A stretch of DNA of 64,000 nt from positions 4,088,401 to 4,152,400 of the forward strand of contig CM060125.1 of NCBI GenBank assembly GCA_030522415.1, in the 5' to 3' direction. Under the pieces are notes generated by a model, which was given only the letters and a program-made list of their open reading frames with translations, was not told where the DNA came from and did no database searches. Positions within the stretch are counted from its first letter, which is position 1; each line of letters starts with the position of its first letter. Below, piece after piece: positions 1-10,399 of the stretch. Both the position numbers and the translations under genes were made by a program. The DNA is from Channallabes apus (Eukaryota > Chordata > Actinopteri > Siluriformes > Clariidae).

Positions 1-980
1 ACATGATGATTTTAACATTATTGGTGGAATAATCTTTGTTAGTTTAAGCAGATAAAACAAAAGTTACTCATGTGTATTATGGAAAATTACTTAATAATAT
101 AAAAAAGATTTTATAATGAAATGAATACATAATGCATTTTGGTGTTAAACATGCTTTTATTTCATGTTTCACTGGTATCAAAATATTAAACACTGTGTAA
201 AATAGTGTATATAAGATTTACAACAGTTTTAAGATCTGTAAAACAATTTGTAAAACAGTTTGTAACTGACAATTTCTATGCCATTGAAATAAACTGTTAA
301 GCATTATATGCTAACATCTTTTCTTATGGGAATAGTCACATTCCGTACTAAAACCTGAGAGAACTTGTACAGTAAACCATTTTTAGGTTCATATCTTTGT
401 AACATTGTAAAACACTAACTCCCCAAAACTTGTTTCAATGAACTGTGGAGACACAACAACAAACTCAAGTATGCTAATGGCTAATGGCGGAGAGGATGTT
501 TTCAGAAATGTTGACAATGTTTAATTTATTTCATTTATATTGCTGACACTAGTACAACAAAGGAGCTTATTTAATAAATCTAAATAAAATATAAAAATTA
601 GTAAGGGGCTTAACTTACTTCTTACCATTTTATACTGTTCAAAATGGCGTCTGATCGCTGCTGCTGTTGTTGAGATTCAAATGAAGGTGACTTAATAAAA
701 CCCGGATAATTGAGCCAATTCTCTTAAAATAAATATGAAGCAATTTTCCTCAAAATTTTTGACTAAATGGTTCCTCAAATTAAGCCTAAAAAGTGCACAA
801 ATTTCCTTAAAAAATAGGTAAAATTTATTTCTTAATTTTATTAGTGAAATGTTCTCAATATATTATAAAAACCACAGAAAACCATTTTTAAAAAATGGAA
901 TATGCACATCATTTTTAATGATTACATCAATTTTTTACATGAAAATTACAAGCCTCATGATTCATTTTTTACAGTGTGGG
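1..980. other. AT-rich unique DNA, no gene seen
   Basis: Very AT-rich sequence with no long open frame, no RNA gene and no repeat family that I recognise. A short GC-richer patch near 640-680 contains repeated CTG/TTG triplets. The segment ends where the Tc1-like remnant begins. Confidence 0.5.
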
Positions 981-983
981 CAT

Positions 984-1548
984 AAAAGATGAGAAACTCA
1001 TGGTGTAGCCACCATCCTCCCCTCAACCCCATTTAGAATCTTTGGAGAATCCTCAAAAGATCTATGAGGGAGGGAGGCGGTTCGAATCGAAACTGCAGCT
1101 CTGGGAGGCTATTCTGACATCCCGCAAAGAAATTCAAGCAGAAACTGTCCAAAACCTCACAAGTTCAATGGATGCAAGAATTGTGAAGGTGATATCAAAG
1201 AAGGCGTCCTATGTTAAGATGTAACATGTTCTGTTAGGATGTTTTTGATGTGGTGATTTCAGTAAATATGACCTCCTAATGCTGCAAATTCAACAAAAGC
1301 CTATTTTCAGTTCTTTACAACCTATAAAATGTTTTAACTCTGTTGTGCATAATAATTTGGAACAGTATGTTTTAAGTTTTTTATTTTTTAAAATAAATAT
1401 TGTTATCATTAGGTGGTTTGTTCAATAAAATTCAAATTATACCCTAATAGTTGATGACTAGAAAATTATATTGACTGTCATTTGCATTTACTAATTATGA
1501 AAATCACAGAAAGATATCATTTGCGTAATAATTTTGAATGCAGTGTAG
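984..1548 (+). pseudogene. Tc1-like transposase C-terminal remnant with 3' flank
   Basis: C-terminal end of a Tc1/mariner-type DDE transposase, which in intact elements cuts and pastes the transposon at TA sites. At 1022-1036 the frame reads LNPI followed by a TAG stop where the family has the catalytic Glu of the DDE triad (LNPIE). NLWRILKR follows in the same frame. A 1-nt frameshift near 1057-1063 then moves to a second frame (to 1224) with the typical family tail (YEGGRRFESKLQLWEAI, then SSMDARIVKVISKK). The N-terminal DNA-binding domain and most of the catalytic core are absent. The A+T-rich 3' flank ends near 1548 in a sequence like the Tc1 terminal repeat (GTAATAATTTTGAATGCAG). The copy is dead: a stop at the catalytic residue, a frameshift and a 5' truncation. 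Confidence 0.8.
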
Positions 1549-1689
1549 TTATGGCTTGTTCCTCCTTGGCTGAGAAGAAGTAAATGTGATAACATAGATG
1601 GTATGGTTTCAACCAGCCGTATTATGGCTGATATTGTGCTAATTCATTGTCCTTGGCCTTGGAGAAAAGCCCACTTAATTTGAAATATT

Positions 1690-2100
1690 TATCATCCCAG
1701 CTGAACAACTCTCAGATCACACTTCCAGTCACTGCCCGCAATCTTGGGGCAACCCTGGACAGCCTTTTTCCTCTTACATTGCTAACCTAACATGCTCATG
1801 TCAATCTCTACTTTATAACGTCAGAAGGATTCTTCCATTTATCTCCACCCAGGACAATTAGGTGCGTGTTCAGTTCCTTGTTATTTCAATTGAACTACTG
1901 CATCTCACTATTTAAAGCCTGGGCTACTGCAAATCTGTGTGCCATTTGATCTCTGCAGCTGATCAAGAATCCATCTGAATGACTTTTTCTCAAACTTTTT
2001 AAGTTTTCACACACCACACCACTACTGTGCACTAATTTGGAGTGGTTTACCTTGTGGGAATAAGATACTGTATGAGGTTACTCACTCATGATCCAGCTGT
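1690..2100 (+). pseudogene. L2-like LINE reverse transcriptase relic
   Basis: Weakly open sequence matching the region after the catalytic motif in L2-type LINE reverse transcriptases. The readable pieces are an ARNLGATLD stretch near 1735-1765, an LNYCISL stretch (family LDYCNSL) near 1895, and LQLIKN near 1960. Stops and frame changes occur between them. No catalytic YADD/FADD motif is left. I place it by pattern recognition only, so the exact clade is uncertain. Confidence 0.5.
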
Positions 2101-2372
2101 GGTGCCTTGATTGACAGCCTAGAAGGACAATGAGCTACTTAGTCCTGAGGACTGTGGTAGAAATAGAAGAAACACCATTGGTATTCCACAGGGGTTAATT
2201 CATTCCAGCAGACACACTTGGTGAGTATATCAGTAGAGATGTTCCGATACCATTTTTTCCCTCCCGATACCGATTCCGATACTTGGGCTCAGGGTATCGG
2301 CCGATACCGAGTACCGATCCGATACCTGGGTGTGTATCTGTACTGCGTGTGTGTGTGTATGTGTGTATATAT

Positions 2373-2805
2373 CAGTGGTGTCAAAAGTATTTAAAAGGTT
2401 TAAAAGGCTTCTTTAGAAGTTGAAGTATCAACTCAAGTATTTTACTTAAATAAAAGTGTAAAATTACTGGTTTCAAAAGTACTTAAAGTATAAAAGTAAA
2501 AGTAACCTAAGGTGGGGAAAAAGCATAAAGGTCACGCGTTTTGACCATGCGACGGGGGGGGGGGGGGGTGCGGGTTTATTATCATACGACGGGGGGGGGG
2601 GGGGGGTGCACGTTCTGATCACGCGACTGGGGGGGGGGTAACGAGGCTATGTTTAAAATGTAAGGAGTAGAAAGTACAGATAATTGCTTAAAAATGTAAG
2701 GAGTAGAAGTAAAAAGTCGGCTGAAAAATAATTACTCCAGTAAAGTATAGATACCCAAAATTTCTACTTAAGTAAGTATTTGTACTTCGTTACTTGACAC
2801 CTCTG
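2373..2805. mobile_element. hAT-type MITE nested in the 2234-3627 element
   Basis: It starts CAGTGGTGTCAA and ends TTGACACCTCTG, so the terminal repeats are near-perfect inversions. The flanking 8-bp direct repeats are perfect (GTATATAT at 2365-2372 and 2806-2813), although they lie in a TA-rich context. The subterminal DNA is full of the AAAAGTACTT/AAGTAAAAGT words typical of this fish MITE family. It contains three G-runs (2554-2568, 2591-2606, 2629-2638). No coding capacity. Confidence 0.8.
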
Positions 2806-2838
2806 GTATATATATATATATATATATATATACATAAG

Positions 2839-2885
<47 letters not shown>
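2806..2885. repeat. (TA)n microsatellite
   Basis: Two TA-dinucleotide runs separated by a short ACATAAGAAA interruption. The first run includes the right copy of the nested MITE's target-site duplication, so the tract may have existed before that insertion and been expanded after it. Confidence 0.9.
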
Positions 2886-2886
<1 letters not shown>

Positions 2887-2914
2887 TTTTTTAAGTACAA
2901 TACTACTAGCCCTG

Positions 2915-3447
2915 TGTAACGGGTTCGACCCTAAGTGCACGGGCGACACCATGAAACACGGACACGAGGCGAGGTCTTACAGCAAAAAGGGTCATTTATT
3001 TAGAAAAATGGGGAAGGAAAGGGTTAAAGGCTCTCTGCGGTCTTTTCCCCTTCGGCGGCAGGGATGCGAAGGCGGGCTCTATGCGGAAGTGAAGGTGCCG
3101 CAGGAGCTCGCGCAGCTCGTTCACGCGCTCCTCTCGCGGAGATTAAAGGCGCCCCCCTTTTTAAAGTCTTTGGGCCGCATCACATCGCCCCGCTCTTGTG
3201 CCACTGTCTCTCATAAAATCCACCGCGTCGCAAAGTCCAGTTTCCCAACAGTCAGACCCCGAGCTACACTCCCCGCTGTGTTTTATAGAGCCGGGATCAT
3301 TAGCGGCGATAGCTCATGGGCCGTTGCCTGATTCTGCGGCCCTGCTCCTTCACATACCTAAAGGGTGGGGAGGCCGCCTACAGTAACTAGTGAGCGAGGA
3401 GCAATATCAATTTGGGCGCACGCCCATCACAGGCGCACGCCGTGACA
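2915..3447 (-). repeat. Probable solo LTR (minus strand)
   Basis: A GC-rich 533-bp block within AT-rich DNA. Read on the minus strand it begins TGTCACGG and ends CCCGTTACA, giving the 5'-TG...CA-3' ends of an LTR. It carries a TATA-like CTATAAAA (plus 3281-3288) and an AATAAA signal (plus 2995-3000) further downstream, in the right order for U3-R-U5. No clear target-site duplication flanks it, and no internal retroelement sequence is attached. The plus-strand open frame at 2951-3331 has no recognisable product. Confidence 0.5.
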
Positions 3448-3939
3448 CTGTAAGTAAGCTAAGCTAGCAAAGCTAAGCTAGCAAAGCTAGCGGGCATAAA
3501 TAGGTTATGTTTAGGAAAATGGTATCGGATCGGTACGTGGACTCAAGTACTCGCCGATTCCGATGCCAGCTTTTTTTGTGGTATTGGCAGTATTTCCGAT
3601 ACCAGTATCGGAATCGGAACAACCCTATATAACAGCTTTGAGATCTTTACAATATGCTGCCTTGAGAACAGTTTTTTTCCAGCCACCTCCTGCAGCTAAT
3701 GTGAGGAAGTTTTAATTTTTCAATGCTTTGACTTTCCTGTTTGAGGCTGAGAAGTATTTCTGCAATATATTTCCCTCAGAAAGCGGTCAAATACTCTCTG
3801 GAAGAACTTGAAGCACTCATACATGTGCTTACCCTTTAACACATGTATCAAGCAAATGTTGCTCATGTGAGCCTGTTGTCATTTAGTAAGTTGACAATTT
3901 TGCAAACTTGTGCTCAAAATTATAAAGTGTACACAGAAT

Positions 3940-5843
3940 CAGGAAGGACAAAAGTGGACAAGGAGACTTGGTGGTGGAACGAGGAAGTCCAGGAGTGTAT
4001 ACAGGGAAAGAGGGTAGCTAAGAAGAAGTGGGGACTCTGAGAGGACTGAAGAGAGTAGACAGGAGTACAGGGAGATGCAGCGTAAGGTGAAGGTAGAGGT
4101 GGCAAAGGCCAAACAAAGAGCATATGAGGACTTGTATGCTAGGCTGGACAGTAAGGAGGGAGAGGTGGATCTGTACAGGTTGGCGAGGTAAAGAGATAGA
4201 GATGGGAAGGATGTGCAGCTGGTTAGAGTGATTAAAGATAGAGATGGAAATGTACTGACAGATGCCAGGAGGGTGATGGGAAGATGGAAGGAGTACTTTA
4301 AAGAGCTGATGAATGAGGAAAACGAAAGAGAACAAAGAGTAGAAGAGGTGACTGTTGTGGAGCAGGAAGTAGTAATTATTAGTAAAAGTGAGGTGAGAAG
4401 GGCGTTGAAGAGGATGAAGAGTGGAAAGGCTGTTGGTCCGGATGACATACCTGTGGAGGTATGGAAGTGCTTAGGAGAGGTGGCAGTATAGTTTCTGACT
4501 AGTTTGTTTAACAAGATCTTGGACAGCGAGAGGATTCCAGAGGAATGGAGGAGAAGTGTATTGGTGCCGATTTTTAAGAACAAGGGAGATGTGCAGAGCT
4601 GTGGCAATTACAGAGGTATAAAGCTAATGAGCCATACAATAAAGCTGTGGGAAAGAGTAGTGGAAGCTAGGTTAAGGACAGAGGTGAGCATTTGTGAGCA
4701 GCAATATGGTTTCATGCCTAGAAAGAGTACATCAGATGCAGTATTTGCTTTGAGGATGCTGATGGAGAAGTACAGAGAAGGTAATAAAGAGTTGCATTGT
4801 GTCTTTGAGAAAGCGTACGATAGGGTGCCGAGAGAGGAGCTGTGGTGTTGTATGAGGAAGTCTGGAGTGTCAGAGAAATATGTTAGAGTGGTGCAGGACA
4901 TGTATGAGAGCGCTAAGACAGTGGTGAGATGTGCTGTAGGTGTGACAGAAGAGTTCAAGGTGGATGTGGGTCTGCATCAAGGATCGGCTCTAAACCCCTT
5001 TTTGTTTGCTCTGGTGATGGACAGGATGACAGATGACGTAAGACAGGAGTCTCCATGGACTATGATGTTTGCAGATGACATTGTGCTTTGTAGCGAGAGC
5101 AGGGAACAGGTGGAAGAAAATTTGGAGAGGTGGAGGTACAGTACGCTCTGGAAAGCAGAGGAATGAAGGTTAGCCGCAGCAAGACGGAATACATGTGTGT
5201 GAATGAGAGGAACCCAAGAGGAACGGTGAGGATACAGGGAGCAGAAGGAAAGAAGGTGCAGGATTTTATGTACTTAGGGTCAACAGTCCAGAGGAACGGA
5301 GAGGTGAAGAGGCGGCTACAGGCAGGTTGGAATGGATGGAGAAAAGTGTCGGGTGTGTTGTGTGATAAAAGAGTATCAGCGAGAATTAAAAGGAAAGGTG
5401 TACAGGACAGTGGTGAGACCAGCGATGCCCTACGGCTTAGAGCCAGTGGCACTGAAGAAAAGACAGGCGGCAGAGCCAGAGGTAGCAGAGCTAAAGATGT
5501 TGAGGTTCTTTTTGGGAGTGACAAGCATGGATAGGATCAAGAATGAGTTCATCAGAGGGACAACCCATGTTAGATGTTTTGGAGATAAAGTCAGAGAGGC
5601 CAGATTGAGGTGGTTTGGACATGTTCAGAGGAGAGATGGTGAATATATCGGTTGAAGGATGCTGAGGTTGGAACTGCCAGGCAGGAGGTCTAGAGGAAGA
5701 CCAAAGAGGAGATTTATGGATGCAGTGAGAGAGGACATGAAGTTAGTTGGTGTGAGAGAAGAGGATGCAGAGGATAGGGTTAGATGGAGGCAGATGATTC
5801 GCTGTGGCGACCCCTGAAAAGGAACAGCTGAAAGACAAAGAAG
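3940..5843 (+). pseudogene. RTE-like non-LTR retrotransposon, 5'-truncated and broken ORF2
   Basis: Reverse transcriptase part of a LINE ORF2, which in intact elements copies its RNA at a nicked target site. Seen in order: an upstream linker (KVDKETWWWNEEVQ), the RT core with VGPDDIPVEVWK (about 4435-4467), NYRGIKLMS (4605-4631), the catalytic FADD at 5068-5079, and a C-terminal region with RWFGHVQRRDGEYIG (5611-5652) ending in RCGDP and a TGA at 5815-5817. The N-terminal endonuclease is missing. Lesions: a frameshift near 4034, TAA at 4189-4191, TAG at 4489-4491, a small deletion near 4806 just before KAYDRVP, frameshifts near 5140 and 5390, and a TGA near 5653. Assignment to the RTE clade is from general resemblance. 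The 3' end is shared with a SINE in this window (18768-19011). Confidence 0.85.
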
Positions 5844-5894
5844 TTTTGTACTCTGGGTAGTGAAGTTGGATGCTGCTTCCAGGGCTGTCAAACT

Positions 5895-6260
5895 AAATAT
5901 TCTAGCAGCCCCAACTAAAGCGGCCCCAGATCATAACACTTCTTCCAGAGGCTCTAACAGTGCATCGCTCTCACCATGCCCTGCACAGCTCTGGGATTGT
6001 GTGAATCTAGATTGATCAGACCACTGGCCCTTTTTTCTATTGCTCCAAAAGTCAAATTGCGACGTTCCCTAGAAAAGTGAAGCAGTTGTTTTCTGATTAG
6101 TCTCACTAAGTAGTTTTCCTATTCTACAATATCCTTCCCATCCTGTAAGTTCTCGTTAGAATGTACCTTTTACAAGCATTTAAGTGATCTTCCATCATTC
6201 CTGTTTATCTATCATCACTTTTTCTGCAAACTTCACAATTCATGCCGAAGAGAGTTCAGG
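5895..6260. repeat. Dispersed DNA-repeat relic
   Basis: The text from ATCATAACACTTCTTCCAGA to the CTGTAAGTTCTCGTTAGAA word near 6145 belongs to a common fish repeat. A second fragment starting with almost the same words lies at 30265-30400. No ends or target duplications are visible, so I cannot name the family. Confidence 0.45.
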
Positions 6261-6339
6261 CTGTATTGAAGAATAACAAGGTCATGCCAAACACTAACTT
6301 TAAAACTTGTTAGCATTATACAAACTGTATTTACATGTA

Positions 6340-6888
6340 CACTACTGTTCAAAAGTTTGGGGTCACTTTCTAACTCCATGATGGTTCCTGATTTTTATTT
6401 CTTTCTACATTGTAAAGGAGTGCTGAAGGCGTCCAAAAAATGCATTAATCTTCTTTGAACAGTTGATATTGAGATGTTTCTGCTACTTCTGCTCTGTAAA
6501 GACTTCATAACGCCTCTAATCTGTGGTGCTGTTAATTGGTCATTTTTCAGGCTGATAACTCTAAATGAACTTCTCGTCTGCAGCAGAGGTAGGTTTTGGT
6601 CTCGTCCTCCTGGGACGGCCTTCATGAGAGCCAGTTTCATTATGGTGCTTGACGGATTTTGCAAATGCACTTGACAATACTGTTCTTGGAAAGAACTATT
6701 ACAGAAAGGCCGACCTCTGTGTCTTAAAATAACAACTAACTTGTTTTTGTTGTTGTTGCGTAATTACCGAATTCCATATGTTATTTTATAGTTTTGAAAT
6801 CCACAGTATTGTTGTTGAATGTAGAAAATAAATCACTAAACAAAAACACAGAAATTTGCAAGTGACCCCAAACTTTTGAACGGTAGTG
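6340..6888 (-). mobile_element. Tc1/mariner-type MITE with transposase N-terminal remnant (copy 1)
   Basis: Terminal repeats CACTACTGTTCAAAAGTTTG and its near-perfect inverse at 6869-6888, then GGGTCAC on both arms. A TA lies just outside the left end (6338-6339); the matching right base pair is TG, a decayed TA duplication. The minus strand carries an open stretch (6670-6395) that reads like the helix-turn-helix start of a Tc1 transposase (SLKNDQLTAPQIR, then STVQRRL). There is no catalytic domain, so the element is non-autonomous. Two related copies lie at 8360-8790 and 55639-56841. Confidence 0.85.
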
Positions 6889-6995
6889 TGTGTTTGCACA
6901 TGTTGCAATAAATAACTGTACTGATTGTCTTTTTCTATCACCATATAAAATAGTTAGGGTGGCTCAAGAATTTTTTCACTGTACTGTATATTTTT

Positions 6996-7621
6996 TCATT
7001 TATTCATTCATTTTCTATACCGCTTAATCCTGTGTTCAGGGTCGCGGGGGACCTGGAGCCTATCCCAGGAGACTTCGGGCACTAGGCAGGGTACACCCTG
7101 GACAGGGTGCCAATCCATCGCAGGGCACACACACATACACACACTCACACACCCAATCACACACTACGGGCAATTTAGGAACTCCAATTAGCCTAACCTG
7201 CATATCTTTGGACTGTGGGAGGAAACCGGAGTACCCGGAGGAAACCCACCAAGCACGGGGAGAACATGCAAACTCCATGCACACAGAGACGGGAATCGAG
7301 CCTGGCCGGGGAATCGAACCCAGACCCTGAAGGTGCAAGGCGACAGTGCTAACCCCTACACCACCGTGCCACCTATTAGTAAATTATAATTATTAGTAAT
7401 AAAACAAATTACAACAAATCCCACTCTGTTTAACCTTTGCAAGTATTTTAAGCTGACTTTTAAGGAAAAGGGGGAAAAAGTGCGACTCTATCCTGAAAAA
7501 CATCGATAGAAGCCACTTTTATAAACCTTATAAACTGTACAGTACCATTCAAATTCCAGAAGTTAATGTTCACTTGATTGAGCCAGCAAGTTACAAGTTA
7601 CACTACACCACCGCGCCGCCC
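6996..7621 (-). mobile_element. Composite tRNA-derived SINE (Mermaid/DANA-like)
   Basis: A full minus-strand SINE runs from a head at 7372 (GGTGGCACGGTGGTGTAG, with A box and a B-box-like GGTTCGATTCC) to a tail at 7000 (AAGCGGTATAG, then ATGA repeats). A second, 22-nt head fragment (GGCGGCGCGGTGGTGTAGTG) lies at 7600-7621, beyond about 230 bp of non-SINE DNA. The whole compound, not the inner SINE, is flanked by a 12-bp direct repeat CTGTATATTTTT (6984-6995 and 7622-7633). The 12-nt repeat suggests one insertion event. Confidence 0.75.
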
Positions 7622-7639
7622 CTGTATATTTTTGTTATG

Positions 7640-7862
7640 TTAATTTTATCTAAATAATGCTTATTTTTACTATATTGTTATTCCTGACTTGTCCGGACCG
7701 GGCATTAATAGCTTAGTAACAGGCTCTCACCTGCCATATGAAAGGCCTATGTTTACTTTGTATCCACTTTGTGGACCCAGAAAGACTTGCACTATCCTTG
7801 GTACACTGTATGTGCACAAATGACAATAAAACTTTCAGTCTTGAATTGTGAATGTTGAATCT
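7640..7862 (+). repeat. LINE 3' tail fragment (Rex1/L2-like)
   Basis: The sequence ends in CAAATGACAATAAAACTTTC and a run of TTGAAT-like words, typical of the 3' end of fish non-LTR retrotransposons. It is 5'-truncated and has no coding remnant that I can read. Confidence 0.4.
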
Positions 7863-8359
7863 TTACAATCATTCTTTAATATGTTCTTATTTCGCATCTG
7901 CCATATGAGCCCGTGTCAAGGAGCTGTTTCTACAGAAATACACACATTTATCAAAAAGCATTAACATACCGTAAATCTATCTGCAAATCTGATAAATAGA
8001 AATCTGTACAAAGTGTTCTGGTCTGAACAGTGCCAGGGACATGAACTCTGGACTAGTCTTTAGATGTTTCATTATTATTCCAGTCACACCACTTCACTCT
8101 GGTGACCCACCTTCTATTCGTGTGTGAACAGATAGCTGTCACATATGAAAAATAGGACGCCTCCTTAACAAATGTCTCATTCTCTGCAGATTATTTACTT
8201 TTAATGGGCGTGGGATGAGAAAAGCACTTAATATGTGGTCACAGAGGCTGTGATGTATGGGGTCAGCTGAGCAATGGTGGCAGCCACAGTTTGCTTTTTT
8301 CTAATATATCTTTCAGGGTCTGGGGTTTAATAAATTGCATTATAAAATGTCTGTTCAGT
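7863..8359. other. Unique DNA, no feature seen
   Basis: Mixed-composition sequence with no recognisable gene, RNA or repeat. Confidence 0.4.
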
Positions 8360-8790
8360 CTAAAAAATTGCCCTGAAACATATAATCTCCATTGAACAGT
8401 TAATGTTGATGTGCTGCTACTAATGATCTGTAAAGCCTTCATATTGGCTCTAATCTGAGGTGCTGTTAACTGGTGATTTTTGAGGCTAGTAACTCAAAAT
8501 AAACATCTCATTTGCCCCAGAGGTAGGTTTTGGTCTTGCTTTTCTGGGATGGTCTTTATGAGAACCGGTTACATTATAGTGCTTGATGAGTTTGCACTTG
8601 ACAATATTGTTCTTGCAAGAACTATTCCAGAAAGGCTGACCCCCTTAATTATCTAATTCCATACAGTATGTGTTATTTCATAGTTTTTAAATACCCCCTA
8701 TTGTTGTAGAATAAAGAAACTAAATAACTAAACAAAAACAAAGACATTTGCAAGTAAGCCTTAACTTTTGAGCGATAGTATATTTTTATT
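8360..8790 (-). mobile_element. Tc1/mariner-type MITE, decayed copy 2
   Basis: It aligns by eye with the 6340-6888 element through most of its length, for example the shared AGAGGTAGGTTTTGGTCT near 8519 and the CAAACAAAAAC words near 8735. The right end TTAACTTTTGAGCGATAGT is a decayed version of the terminal repeat and the left terminal repeat is not clear. Many substitutions make it older than copies 1 and 3. Confidence 0.7.
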
Positions 8791-9955
8791 ATTTAAAAAT
8801 ATTCAACTGTTGATTTATGACCACTGGTTGGAGTGGATTTGAGCTTAATATTATAGTTATTTTTTTCCCTCAAGTTATACTAAAAACATAATTATTACCC
8901 CTCAACCATAACATTTAGCTTTTGATGATTAACATGCAGAAAGTTTTCAAAGTATTGCTGTATGTCCTAAATGCTGATGGTAATATCACTACCAATTCCA
9001 CAAAGAGGTGATGAGATGGCTTCTATCATTTGTCTTATTTAAATACCAAATGATAACACATTCCTCTTTCAATTCATGAAGAGATTAATATTGCTCAGAT
9101 TTTAAGTGCTGAGTAATCAAAGCAATTTCACGAAAGCTTAATCAAAATCCTAAAATCTGTTATCAATCTTCCTAAAAGTGTCTTAGTGCATGATTTGCAA
9201 TTTCAATGTCAATCCTGTTTTTATCGTTTTTCTTACTAACCTCTGGCAATGGGTCACATTTTAGCTTGCCATCATTCATCACAGATTTATCACTGTTAAT
9301 TATGCTAAATGTGATGAAACTACTGTATAATGAGTGGCACTTTTACATCCTTTATTTCAAGGGTGTTTAGTTTCATTGGGTTTTGTAACATTTAATCTCA
9401 CCAGAACAGTGATATTTTAAAGAAAATAATGACTCCTATACCAACAGTTACACAACCATTCTGATCAAGCCAAGACAGCACATTACAGTACTGTACATAT
9501 GATCAATCAAGACCAGTGCCAGTGTTTATTGAGTGTCTCAGAGGTGGGAATCTTGGTGGCTAAAAATTCTCACAGTGACACAATTTTGATCCTTTTGATT
9601 TAGGAATAATTCTTAAAATAGGAGATTCTATCTCCACCAAAATTCTGTAGAGTGTTCTAACTGGTTAGGAGTAGTGAGGAAATGGGGTTCAGACATCAAC
9701 ATGAACGGAGGAGAGATGTTCTAGTAACACTGAGTGTTTTGAGAGCTCATAAAAGATATGTTTGGACAAAAACACATCATGTGAAGTATGCAACTGGTCC
9801 ATTAACAAACATTCTGTACGCTATCTCCACAGGTGACTGCTACTTTATGGTTTATTTTATTTATTAAATTTTTTTTTTAGTAACAGTGATGCAGTTTTGA
9901 AACAGTGGTGATTTGGTTTTGGCACAGTTGTTAAAAATAATAAATCAAACTTTGC
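8791..9955. other. AT-rich unique DNA
   Basis: No gene, RNA or named repeat seen. A 61-codon open stretch at 9682-9867 has no recognisable features and I treat it as chance. Confidence 0.4.
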
Positions 9956-10062
9956 TCTTACAGAACTGCAGATCATGTTTCCGTTTCCGCGTGTGCGCGC
10001 GCGCGTGTGAAAAGAGTGGAGGAAGAGTAACTGTGTAAGACGAGAAGGGGGAGAGGGGAGCT

Positions 10063-10150
<88 letters not shown>

Positions 10151-10338
10151 ACACAGCCTGTGCGCACAAATGGAAACACTTATAATTGCAGGTTAATTTG
10201 TTAAATTTTTTTGGGCTGTGGAACGAATAATTTGAGTTTCCTTTATTTCTTATGGGAAAATTCTTTGGTTAACGAGTGTTTTGGAATACGAGCCAGCTGC
10301 CGGAACGAATTATGCTCGTAATCCAAGGTTCCAGTGTA
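9956..10338. repeat. DNA-transposon relic enclosing a long (CA)n tract
   Basis: The right end reads TAATCCAAGGTTCCAGTGTA, the terminus of a common fish DNA repeat (reverse complement TACACTGGAACCTTGG). Inside are GGAACGAAT words, a CG/TG-alternating patch (9988-10009) and an (AC)n run of about 80 nt (10069-10145). A related terminus (TACAGTGGAACCTC) occurs at 30000-30021. Superfamily uncertain, perhaps pogo/Tigger-like. Confidence 0.45.
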
Positions 10339-10399
10339 CAGCTTGCATAGCGGTACAGATTTACTGTCCTCTAACAATAACTCAACATGCAGACTTTAT

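Larger units (their letters stand above)
2234..3627. mobile_element. hAT-type non-autonomous transposon hosting nested insertions
   Basis: The left end TAGAGATGTTCCGAT and the right end (reverse complement TAGGGTTGTTCCGAT) match at 13 of 15 bases. Just inside both ends is the fish 'GATACC/TATCGG' repeat. The flanks are 8-bp direct repeats with one mismatch: TATATCAG (2226-2233) and TATAACAG (3628-3635). Terminal repeats with an 8-bp duplication define the hAT superfamily. No transposase is present. The element hosts a smaller hAT MITE (2373-2805), a (TA)n tract, and a probable solo LTR (2915-3447). Confidence 0.8.

Noticed and set aside
2951..3331. 126-codon open frame with a start codon
   Set aside because: It lies inside the probable solo LTR, antisense to its TATA and polyA signals, and its translation shows no domain.
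3939..4607. 222-codon minus-strand frame
   Set aside because: It is the shadow of the plus-strand LINE ORF2. Its Ser/Leu-rich content reflects the reverse complement of Lys/Glu-rich coding DNA.
7009..7372. tRNA-like gene (A box and B box) at the SINE head
   Set aside because: The head is part of a dispersed SINE with a body, tail and target duplication. It does not fold as a full tRNA with an anticodon arm that I can define.
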